Source of the DNA: Kordiimonadaceae bacterium
Lineage (GTDB): Bacteria > Pseudomonadota > Alphaproteobacteria > Sphingomonadales > Emcibacteraceae
DNA length: 7,477 bases
Assembly (NCBI GenBank): GCA_018699075.1
Contig: JABIPV010000178.1
Location: 1 to 7,477, forward strand
Reading direction: 5' to 3'
Shown here: piece after piece, positions 1 to 5,915 of the stretch
Layout: every line of letters begins with the position of its first letter
Position numbering within the stretch: position 1 is the stretch's first letter
Translations under genes and position numbers: made by a program
Notes under the pieces: model-generated
Seen by the model: the letters and a program-made list of their open reading frames with translations, nothing else
The model's database searches: none
Told to the model about the DNA's origin: nothing

Positions 1-165
1 GGTATAACTGCCCAACAAATCGATATTTAAATGCGCCAAGGTTTCTTTTTTATTCACCTGAAAATATTCAACAACTAGTCCACTTAATTCTAGGGCTTCA
101 TTATAAAGCTCTTCTAACACTTTATTGTCCAAAGCCCCGTCTTCTATTACTAAATCATTGATCAT
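1..165 (-). CDS. Probable DUF1465 / RcdA-like protein, N-terminal fragment
   Basis: This reading frame starts at an ATG at 165 and stays open to the left edge, giving 55 residues; the C-terminal part lies outside the window. AAGGA lies just upstream of the start and makes a good ribosome binding site. The visible part has an acidic N-terminus, then a helical stretch LYNEALELSGLVVEYF (residues 20-35), and ends in LLGSYT. This spacing resembles the start of DUF1465 proteins as I remember them (an LY-EA-x-L-x-x-x-x-x-YF segment, then a region leading to the conserved ES-LTTRLM block, which is not in view). DUF1465 includes Caulobacter RcdA, an adaptor that helps ClpXP degrade the cell-cycle regulator CtrA. 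The neighbouring DUF1192 gene supports the call, since these two families are often adjacent in alphaproteobacteria. The diagnostic core is missing, so the family call is moderate and a role in CtrA turnover is only inferred. Confidence 0.6.
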   Translation of the reverse strand, partial: MINDLVIEDGALDNKVLEELYNEALELSGLVVEYFQVNKKETLAHLNIDLLGSYT

Positions 166-233
166 TTATCTTCCTTAGGTCTTATATTTAAAAAGTCTTA
201 TCTAAAAATTATCGTCAAAACCCTTACAATTCT

Positions 234-422
234 TTAACTAAAGATACTATTTGCTGCATTTGAGGCACTTTCTTTATCTTTTATTGCCGCTTTAGTGCGC
301 ACGACTTCTTGATTTAATGTTTCAATTCTAATTTTGAGTATTTCAACACTATGAACGACAAGGTCTTCTTCAGTTAATAATTTAAGGGGAGACCCTTTTG
401 CAATTTCAAGCTCTTCATCCAT
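234..422 (-). CDS. DUF1192 family small coiled-coil protein
   Basis: This 62-residue protein matches the DUF1192 pattern: an acidic N-terminus (MDEELE), a short linker, a serine-valine-containing motif (HSVEILKIRIETLNQEV, residues 24-40) and a charged heptad-like helix ending in AANSIF near the C-terminus. About residues 26-55 should form one amphipathic helix or coiled coil. No catalytic residues are apparent and the biochemical role of the family is unknown to me. The start is the ATG at 422, with only a weak purine-rich stretch (AAAGAG) upstream. The gene ends 68 bases before the probable DUF1465 gene and no terminator is visible between them, so the two are likely cotranscribed. That pairing is common in alphaproteobacteria and supports both calls. 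The size is normal for the family. Confidence 0.75.
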   Translation of the reverse strand: MDEELEIAKGSPLKLLTEEDLVVHSVEILKIRIETLNQEVVRTKAAIKDKESASNAANSIFS

Positions 423-495
423 CTCATTCTCTTTATCATTTATTTTATTGCGTATGACTACTTATTCTCAATAAAATAAATCAATAGTCAATCAA

Positions 496-513
496 GATTA
501 AGGCAATTTAATC
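496..513. repeat. Small inverted repeat upstream of the DUF1192 gene
   Basis: GATTAA (496-501) and TTAATC (508-513) form a perfect 6-base inverted repeat around a 6-base spacer, in the gap between the HerA-like gene and the DUF1192 gene. A TTGACT sequence on the minus strand (486-491) lies next to it and could be a -35 element, but no convincing -10 follows. No T-run follows on either strand, so it is not a good terminator. It may be an operator half-site pair or simply chance in AT-rich DNA. The rest of the gap 423-585 shows nothing I can call. Confidence 0.2.
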
Positions 514-585
514 AACAACCACACTATTAAGCGGAAAGTAAAAACCATTGGGTAAAGTCATTTTGAAATTTAATACTCCAAAAAT

Positions 586-2256
586 TTACACACCTTTTTT
601 ACGCCAATTTTCAATCGTTTCTTTAACAAAGTTCTTATCATCCAGCTCAAGCTGCCAATCATTAGAAAATTCTGGACTCCCACTACTCGGAAGATGTGAT
701 TCTTCAAGTCTGTCGACCAATAGCCTAACGGGTGCTTCTACCCCTTCTCCCACGCCAAGAACTTCACGGTTCTGTAAAGATGATAAGGAATTAAGCGAAC
801 CTTCCGCGCCTTCCGGCATCACATGGGATACGAATTTTTGGTCGCGCTCGTTATTGAGCCGCATTGCAAAAATTGTACCGCACTGGGATAAAGCAGATTC
901 TGAAACGTCGGCGGGTCTTTGAGAAATAAGCCCCATTGACACCCCGTACTTGCGACCTTCTTTTGCTATACGCTCAATCGCTTTTTTCGTTGACGAAAAT
1001 GCTGTTGATGAATCTGTTGGAACATACCTATGTGCTTCTTCACAGACCAATAAAATGGGACGTGCATCTTTACCTCGGCTCCATACCGCGAAATCAAAAA
1101 CGGTTCTACTGATAATAGACACCACTACATTTACAATTTCTGATGGAACGCCGGATAAATCAATTGTCGATACTGGTTTATTTTCTACAGGGAATCTAAG
1201 TAAATCACCAATGATCGATGTTAAAGTGTCATTCACAAGCATGCCGGAAAACATAAAGCCAAAACGTGTATCGCGACGCAATTCATCTATTTTATTTCTT
1301 AAACGTAAAAAAGGTGTCAGTGTTTCCGGATTATCAAGCTTCCCCATTTCTTCTTTCAAATAACTTTGCATAAATGACAACTTATAAGGGATTGGCGTAT
1401 CAACCGTAATTTCTTCTGCACTTAAACTGTCAGAATTATCCACTCTGGCTTCATAAAGACAGCGCCTTAAAATATCTATTTCAATTTGCCTAGTATCACC
1501 ATCATGAATACCAATAAACATTTCAATATGTTCTTCAAAATTCATCATCCAATAGGGTAAGCGTAAATTATTAATATCAAAATGCTCGGCGCAATCAGAA
1601 AATGCCCTTTCATATTCATTATGCGGATCAAGCATTATAATATGCGCATTTGGCAGACGTTCTACTATTCTTCTAATTATCAGTGCGACTGTACATGATT
1701 TACCAGTACCTGTACTTCCCAATACGGCGAAATGTTTGCCAAGTAGCGCATCAATATTAACCGAAGCCGGCGTAAGATGCTGTGGAAATACATGCCCAAG
1801 ATGAAAATGATTACTGTCACTGTCACCAAATATGCTTTCAACATCTTTTAAACTTACCGGGTACAGTGCCTCTCCAGGAATGGGGAAGTCTGTCACACCC
1901 CTTTTAAATATCATGCCACTTTGCGTATGAGGTGCGCGAATACCATGACCTAAAAAATCAAGTTTCATAACAACATTTTCCACATCATTATTGTTAGTTT
2001 TATGCGCTGTTACCTCACGAACTGTGACAAATAGAAACCCCTTTGAAACTTTAATTTTAAGAATGGTACCAATTTGACCAGGTGAAAACTCAACATCATT
2101 ATTGTCAAGGTTTGACATTTCACGCAATACCTCGATATTGCAAAGGGCCTTAGCTCCACTGCCACTAATATCGATAATAAAACCAATGCTTCGCATTTTT
2201 TCCTGTTCAGTGGCTTCTAATTCATCCACTATATTTTCAAAAACATTTTGATTCAC
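586..2256 (-). CDS. HerA-like ATPase (DUF87 / COG0433 family)
   Basis: This 556-residue protein has the HerA layout. A beta-rich N-terminal barrel spans about residues 22-100 (HAS-barrel type) and a RecA/FtsK-type motor domain follows. The Walker A motif is GSTGTGKS at 180-187. LDPHNEY at 209-215 corresponds to the DPH-x-EY motif of HerA proteins. Walker B is ILLVCEEAH at 401-409, with a double glutamate at 406-407. ISQRP (444-448) and RLNNERDQKF (466-475) are further conserved motor-domain stretches. HerA proteins are hexameric DNA translocases. Archaeal members work with the nuclease NurA in end resection, and some bacterial ones pair with defence effectors. No NurA, SIR2, DUF4297 or other nuclease gene lies beside this one, so the cellular role is unknown. 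The start is a GTG, chosen because of a good ribosome binding site; the first internal Met (residue 21) would cut into the barrel. It is transcribed divergently from rpmJ. The family call is firm; the function is not. Confidence 0.9.
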   Translation of the reverse strand: MNQNVFENIVDELEATEQEKMRSIGFIIDISGSGAKALCNIEVLREMSNLDNNDVEFSPGQIGTILKIKVSKGFLFVTVREVTAHKTNNNDVENVVMKLDFLGHGIRAPHTQSGMIFKRGVTDFPIPGEALYPVSLKDVESIFGDSDSNHFHLGHVFPQHLTPASVNIDALLGKHFAVLGSTGTGKSCTVALIIRRIVERLPNAHIIMLDPHNEYERAFSDCAEHFDINNLRLPYWMMNFEEHIEMFIGIHDGDTRQIEIDILRRCLYEARVDNSDSLSAEEITVDTPIPYKLSFMQSYLKEEMGKLDNPETLTPFLRLRNKIDELRRDTRFGFMFSGMLVNDTLTSIIGDLLRFPVENKPVSTIDLSGVPSEIVNVVVSIISRTVFDFAVWSRGKDARPILLVCEEAHRYVPTDSSTAFSSTKKAIERIAKEGRKYGVSMGLISQRPADVSESALSQCGTIFAMRLNNERDQKFVSHVMPEGAEGSLNSLSSLQNREVLGVGEGVEAPVRLLVDRLEESHLPSSGSPEFSNDWQLELDDKNFVKETIENWRKKGV

Positions 2257-2265
2257 TTATAATTT

Positions 2266-2273
2266 CCACCTTT
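2266..2273 (-). promoter_or_regulatory. Ribosome binding site that fixes the GTG start
   Basis: On the minus strand AAAGGTGG lies here, with 9 bases between it and the GTG at 2256. It is one of the better Shine-Dalgarno matches in the window and supports GTG over the later in-frame ATG at codon 21. Confidence 0.6.
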
Positions 2274-2305
2274 CACAGCAAGGAATATTATTAAAATTAA
2301 TGCAA

Positions 2306-2311
2306 ATTATA
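2306..2311 (-). promoter_or_regulatory. Possible -10 element for the HerA-like gene
   Basis: A perfect TATAAT occurs on the minus strand, about 50 bases upstream of the GTG start, which would give a leader of roughly 40 bases. No good -35 hexamer is found 16-18 bases further upstream, so the call rests on one hexamer in AT-rich DNA. Confidence 0.3.
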
Positions 2312-2403
2312 ATGGCTTAGTGTTAAAGAAACGGTTAAAATAGCGATAATTGATACTAATAGACTTTAAACAGTCTTTTTTTAACTTTTAGCAATAGAAT
2401 TCG

Positions 2404-2430
2404 TTGACATTTAACATGTTACCCTATAGT
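2404..2430 (+). promoter_or_regulatory. Probable sigma-70-type promoter of rpmJ
   Basis: TTGACA (2404-2409) is a perfect -35 hexamer, and TATAGT (2425-2430) matches the -10 consensus at 5 of 6 positions. The 15-base spacer is shorter than the usual 16-18. Transcription would begin near 2437 and give rpmJ a leader of about 75 bases. That leader contains a small GAAGT/ACTTC inverted repeat and two tiny open frames, but no known regulatory RNA that I recognise. Confidence 0.5.
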
Positions 2431-2511
2431 TTCCGGAAAAGTTTTTGAAGTGTGATACTTCATGAGAGGCCATAATGGTCATAAATAATAATTAAGAATA
2501 TGAGATAAGTT

Positions 2512-2637
2512 ATGAAAGTCGTAAATTCATTGAAGTCTTTAAAGAACCGCCACCGCGATTGTCGTGTAATTCGTCGTAAAGGTAGAACTTTAGTAATTAA
2601 CAAGACAAACCGTCGTTTTAAAGCACGACAAGGTTAA
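2512..2637 (+). CDS. rpmJ: 50S ribosomal protein L36 (bL36), zinc-free 41-residue form
   Basis: The frame encodes 41 residues beginning MKVVNSLKSLKNRHRD and ending NKTNRRFKARQG, the typical alphaproteobacterial L36 sequence. L36 is the smallest large-subunit protein; it binds 23S rRNA and stabilises the mature 50S particle. The zinc-binding C+ form of L36 has a three-Cys, one-His ribbon. Here only one cysteine remains (C17), and the usual ligand positions near 11 and 14 are Lys and His, so this is the C- form that folds without zinc. The protein is rich in Arg and Lys, as expected for an rRNA binder. The start ATG has a weak purine-rich site (GAGATAAG) upstream. The gene stands alone, outside any ribosomal-protein operon, with its own promoter and a downstream hairpin terminator. 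The identification is secure from the protein sequence. Confidence 0.97.
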   Translation: MKVVNSLKSLKNRHRDCRVIRRKGRTLVINKTNRRFKARQG

Positions 2638-2653
2638 TGTGTTCAAGGTTTTA

Positions 2654-2683
2654 TTGACACATACATCTCAATTATAGTAGATT
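2654..2683 (+). promoter_or_regulatory. Possible promoter ahead of the structured RNA
   Basis: A perfect TTGACA (2654-2659) is followed after 18 bases by TAGATT (2678-2683, 4 of 6 to consensus). A better -10, TATAGT, sits at 2673-2678, but its 13-base spacing is too short for a normal promoter. With TAGATT, transcription would start near 2690, almost exactly at the base of the first stem-loop. The sequence begins 17 bases after the rpmJ stop codon. Confidence 0.35.
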
Positions 2684-2687
2684 AAGT

Positions 2688-2761
2688 TTTATCGGGGGCT
2701 TAGGCTCGTGATAAATTAGAGGCCGTGCTTCCCCCCCAAGGGCACGGTCTCTTCCTTTTTT
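2688..2761 (+). ncRNA. Candidate small structured RNA (two stem-loops) after rpmJ
   Basis: Two hairpins stand side by side. The first (2688-2715) pairs TTTATCG with TGATAAA (one G-T wobble at its inner end), then has one G-G mismatch, then four more pairs closed by a TTAG tetraloop. The second (2718-2752) has an 11-pair stem with one G-T wobble and ends in a T-run. Its loop holds seven consecutive C residues (2731-2737), flanked by CTT and AAG, which can pair and display the C-run at the tip. C-rich loops that face ribosome binding sites are known in several alphaproteobacterial small RNAs, so a regulatory role is conceivable. The alternative is that this is only the processed 3' end of the rpmJ message. 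It matches no RNA family I know. The structure is visible in the sequence; independent transcription is inference. Confidence 0.4.
2718..2761 (+). terminator. Rho-independent terminator downstream of rpmJ
   Basis: AGAGGCCGTGC (2718-2728) pairs with GCACGGTCTCT (2742-2752) over 11 positions with one wobble. TTCC and six T residues (2756-2761) follow. It should end rpmJ transcription, and that of the candidate small RNA if it exists. On the minus strand the stem is followed only by TAATTTATC, so it would be a weak stop for pyk, for which no other terminator is visible. Confidence 0.8.
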
Positions 2762-2805
2762 CAGAACCTATTATAAACATATATATACAATAGATTTTTT
2801 CAATT

Positions 2806-4239
2806 TTATATGTTCACATGATAGTCAAGTACTCTAGAAATTCTGAGTACATTTGTCTTCCCAGGCGTGCCAAAAGGCATACCTGCCATAATAACGATTC
2901 GGTCATTCACTGCTGCATACCCATATTCGTGACAAATATTGCACGCTTTATCGATCATATCTTGAAAATTAACAGCATCCTGTGAATAAACACAGTTTAA
3001 ACCCCATACAAGAGCCAACCTACGAGCAGTACTAATATTTGGTGACAGCACAAGCAAAGGTGTTTCCGGTCGCGACCTTGCTGCCCTTAGGGCAGTCGAT
3101 CCTGATCCCGTATAAGTTACAATGGCATTCGCTTCAATTGTCGTTGCAACCTGTTTTGCAGCGGCACTAATGGCGTCGGCTGTCGTTGCTTCTGGCGGCA
3201 GTTCATCTTTTGCCAATTGCCTAAGGTAACTTGGTTCGCCCTCAACCGTCAAAGCGATTCGGTTCATAGTTGTCACCGCCTCTTCCGGATAATTGCCGGC
3301 TGCGGATTCTGCGGATAACATTATAGCATCTGCCCCGTCGAAAACAGCATTAGCAACATCTGACACTTCAGCACGTGTAGGTACAGCTTCCGTGATCATA
3401 CTTTCAAGCATTTGTGTGGCAACGACTACCGGTATACCGGCGCGACGTGCATGGCGTATAATTTTCTTTTGCTTCGCGGGAACCTGTTCCATCGGAAGCT
3501 CAACTCCCATATCACCGCGAGCCACCATAATGCCGTCTGATAAAGCAATAATAGAATCAATTTCATGAACTGCAGATGGTTTTTCAATTTTTGACATTAT
3601 TGCTGCGCGACCTTTAACAATATCGATCGCTTCCTGAACATCTTCTGGTCTTTGTACAAAAGAAAGAGCAACCCAATCAACACCAAGGTCAAGCGAAAAC
3701 ACTAAATCCTTTTTATCTTTTTCAGTTAATGCAGCAAGGGGGAGAATTGCACTTGGTACATTTACCCCTTTACGATCTGAAATTTCTCCACCGATCACAA
3801 CCGTTGTTGTAATTTTTGTTGCCGTCACTTTTTCAATGTTCAAACGGATTTTTCCGTCATTAATCAGTAGTTCCGTATTTGGTTGAACAACTTGATAAAT
3901 TTCAGAATGAGGTAAGTTCACTCTTTTAGATGAGCCAGGTGTTTCATCCATATCCAAGATGAATTGCTGACCCGTTTCTAATAATTCTTTATCATTTTTA
4001 AACACCCCCACACGTAACTTAGGGCCCTGCATGTCCGCAAGAATACCAATAGGTCTTCCCGTTTTCTTTTCAACTTCTCTGACAGTTGAATAAAGTTTTG
4101 ACGCTTCTTGATATGTTCCGTGGCTCATATTAATACGGAAAACATCCGCTCCTGCATTTGATAGCTTCTCAATCATTTCAAATGAATTTGATGCGGGGCC
4201 TAATGTAGCTATTATTCTAGTGCGTCGACGACGATGCAT
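2806..4239 (-). CDS. pyk: Pyruvate kinase
   Basis: Pyruvate kinase converts phosphoenolpyruvate and ADP to pyruvate and ATP, the last step of glycolysis, in the cytosol. The 477-residue length is normal. The N-terminus carries TRIIATLGPAS (7-17) and RINMSHG (35-41). The B domain runs from about 70 to 165. MSKIEKP (215-221) holds the catalytic Lys217 and metal ligand Glu219, and ARGDMGVE (240-247) supplies Asp243. ATQMLESM (274-281), PTRAEVSDVANAV (287-299) and LSAESAAG (308-315) are the other family signatures. The C-terminal regulatory domain begins near 350 and ends with GTPGKTNVLRI. The start ATG has only a weak site (GGAC) upstream. The gene lies 40 bases downstream of the M18 peptidase gene on the same strand with no terminator between them, so the two probably share a transcript. 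It converges on rpmJ. All visible catalytic residues are intact. Confidence 0.98.
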   Translation of the reverse strand: MHRRRRTRIIATLGPASNSFEMIEKLSNAGADVFRINMSHGTYQEASKLYSTVREVEKKTGRPIGILADMQGPKLRVGVFKNDKELLETGQQFILDMDETPGSSKRVNLPHSEIYQVVQPNTELLINDGKIRLNIEKVTATKITTTVVIGGEISDRKGVNVPSAILPLAALTEKDKKDLVFSLDLGVDWVALSFVQRPEDVQEAIDIVKGRAAIMSKIEKPSAVHEIDSIIALSDGIMVARGDMGVELPMEQVPAKQKKIIRHARRAGIPVVVATQMLESMITEAVPTRAEVSDVANAVFDGADAIMLSAESAAGNYPEEAVTTMNRIALTVEGEPSYLRQLAKDELPPEATTADAISAAAKQVATTIEANAIVTYTGSGSTALRAARSRPETPLLVLSPNISTARRLALVWGLNCVYSQDAVNFQDMIDKACNICHEYGYAAVNDRIVIMAGMPFGTPGKTNVLRISRVLDYHVNI

Positions 4240-4279
4240 ATTTTGTCCAATTATTTAATTATTGTCTTCTGAGACTATT

Positions 4280-5737
4280 TTACTTGTTAAAAAATGAGTT
4301 ACAAGCTCGATATAAGTTATACACATCGATCTTGGCACTTACAGCGTAGGGTGTATGAATGGAGAGGACAGGAACGCCAAAATCGATAACATTCATATCC
4401 TGCCGTGAAAATTCACCACCAATGGTTCCACCACCAGCCGTGCCCACCTTATAGGTAGCTGTTTGCCACGGAATGTCATTTTCATCAAGGATATTACGAA
4501 TATAAGCTATATATTCTGAATTAGCGTTAAACCCCCGACCATAAAGCTTTAAATTAACGCCGTAACCAAGACGTGGTCCGTTGGTTTGTTCCCATGCATT
4601 TGGACGCATTGGGTTAATACCGGGATTCACATCGATGGAAATCATACGGCTATTACTTAAAGTTCGTCTTAATTGAGTTTCACGGTAATCATCACCGTTC
4701 TTTGCTTCTATAAGTCGGGCAATTAAATTAGAAAAATACTGTGATTTAGCGCCTGTATTATTAACATTGCCAACTTCTTCATTGTCAACAAGGTGAGCAA
4801 TAGCCGTTTTTGTCGGTGTACCAATGTCCATTAAGGCGCGCACATTAGTGTAACTTGCTAAGCGGTCATCTTGACCATATGCAGCGATGAGTCCACGGTC
4901 AAATCCCATATCACGTGATTTCATTGCCGGAACTAAGAGTAATTCAGCTGAAACAAGATCGCCTCTTGTGATGCCGTAAGTGGATTTTAAATATTTTTCT
5001 ACTTGATCAGAAACATCACCTTCTTGGCCTGGAATATGAGCAACAATCGGGTCCATTTCTTCTGCCGTGATTAACGCTGAAACTGGTTTATTTCCATATC
5101 CTCTGTCCGTATGTGGGGATACTTCCGGGATCATGAAAATAGGATCACCGTCATTCATTCCAATATTAATTTGAACTGTTGTACCGTCCTTTTTATCTAC
5201 ACGTCCTATTAAAGCTAAAGGAACGTTCGTCCATTGATGCTTTTTAATTCCGCCATGATAATTGGTTTGAAATAAAGCAAACTCACCCTTTGCATATAAA
5301 GGAATATTTTTAAGCTCTAACCGTGGGCTATCGATATGCGAAGCAATAACGTGCAACCCTTGTTCAAAATCTTCGTTCCCTATAACAATGATCGACACAG
5401 CACGGTCTCTATTATTGTCATAGTATTTAGCCCCTGGTGTCATAGGACTATTATCTTTCAATTCTTTAAAACCGTTTGCTCTTGCAATTTTAATTGCTTC
5501 GGTAACAAAGGTTAGTTCAGAACGTGCCTTATCCATAAAGCCTTTATAATCTTCAGCAAAATCGAAGACCGTGACACGTTGTTCATCGGTTAATGAAAGC
5601 CATGACGATTCACAATCCATATCCGTATTACATTCAGCAGCATTTACTTTTGATACCAGTAATGCATTGCTTCCTGCAAAAATCAAACTTGCTGTCAATA
5701 TTGCACTAATTTTCTTGATTTGTTTATTCAAATACAT
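4280..5737 (-). CDS. Exported M18-family zinc aminopeptidase
   Basis: This 485-residue protein has the metal-site motifs of M18 aminopeptidases (the aspartyl aminopeptidase / aminopeptidase I group): ASHIDSPR with His134, GQDDRLAS with Asp290 or Asp291 bridging the metals, DNEEVG with the Glu320-Glu321 pair (catalytic base and ligand), SIDVNPGINP with Asp369, and SIHTP with His461. The body most resembles the group often labelled aminopeptidase 1 in clostridia and spirochaetes. Such enzymes remove N-terminal residues, often acidic ones, from peptides; specificity cannot be read here. Residues 1-33 look like a Sec signal peptide: lysines at 5, 8 and 9, a hydrophobic core at about 10-28, and a probable cut after VNA (A33). 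The mature N-terminus has two nearby cysteines (36 and 42). There is no lipobox. AGGGA lies 7 bases before the ATG. Function as a metallopeptidase is firm; periplasmic location is inferred. Confidence 0.9.
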   Translation of the reverse strand: MYLNKQIKKISAILTASLIFAGSNALLVSKVNAAECNTDMDCESSWLSLTDEQRVTVFDFAEDYKGFMDKARSELTFVTEAIKIARANGFKELKDNSPMTPGAKYYDNNRDRAVSIIVIGNEDFEQGLHVIASHIDSPRLELKNIPLYAKGEFALFQTNYHGGIKKHQWTNVPLALIGRVDKKDGTTVQINIGMNDGDPIFMIPEVSPHTDRGYGNKPVSALITAEEMDPIVAHIPGQEGDVSDQVEKYLKSTYGITRGDLVSAELLLVPAMKSRDMGFDRGLIAAYGQDDRLASYTNVRALMDIGTPTKTAIAHLVDNEEVGNVNNTGAKSQYFSNLIARLIEAKNGDDYRETQLRRTLSNSRMISIDVNPGINPMRPNAWEQTNGPRLGYGVNLKLYGRGFNANSEYIAYIRNILDENDIPWQTATYKVGTAGGGTIGGEFSRQDMNVIDFGVPVLSIHTPYAVSAKIDVYNLYRACNSFFNK

Positions 5738-5839
5738 GTATCCATCCCTATCGTTTTATAACTCAACGTTTTTGTTGCCTTATTAATACATGGTGGTATC
5801 TCTGTGTACAGAAAAAATCCGTGCAAAATGAATATTTTT

Positions 5840-5868
5840 CTTACATTTACTTAATAAAAAGATATACA
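5840..5868 (+). promoter_or_regulatory. Possible promoter of the FGase-DUF1244-gapR operon
   Basis: CTTACA (5840-5845) and TATACA (5863-5868) are separated by exactly 17 bases, and each matches consensus at 4 of 6 positions. Transcription would begin near 5875, about 40 bases before the first ATG. This lies in the 178-base divergent gap to the M18 gene. I found no clear minus-strand promoter for that gene in the same gap. Confidence 0.4.
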
Positions 5869-5915
5869 AATATGAACTTACGAAATGATACAACAAAAAG
5901 AAAATTCTGATCCAA

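Noticed and set aside
166..233. Separate promoter for the left-edge gene (TTGACG on the minus strand)
   Set aside because: No acceptable -10 lies at 16-18 bases; a TATAAG is present but about 25 bases away.
548..1363. Plus-strand open frames opposite the HerA-like gene (548-922 and 950-1363)
   Set aside because: They are antisense to a well-supported ATPase gene, resemble no family, and their Ser/Thr-rich products are what reverse reading of a coding region gives.
586..2256. HerA-based anti-phage defence system
   Set aside because: No effector or nuclease gene is adjacent; the flanking genes are housekeeping ones, with no mobile-element marks or visible change in composition.
2361..2382. 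AGACT/AGTCT hairpin followed by seven T residues, resembling a terminator
   Set aside because: The stem has only five pairs, and no plus-strand gene lies upstream to be terminated, because the neighbour is transcribed the other way. Probably chance in AT-rich DNA.
3293..3568. Plus-strand open frame inside pyk
   Set aside because: It lies wholly antisense to conserved pyruvate kinase motifs and has no family resemblance.
4280..5737. Lipoprotein signal at Cys36 of the M18 peptidase
   Set aside because: The residues before Cys36 are Asn-Ala-Ala-Glu, without the Leu at -3 and small residue at -1 of a lipobox; a signal peptidase I site at VNA fits better.
5571..5786. Plus-strand frame opposite the M18 signal-peptide region
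   Set aside because: It is antisense to the M18 N-terminus and has no recognisable features.
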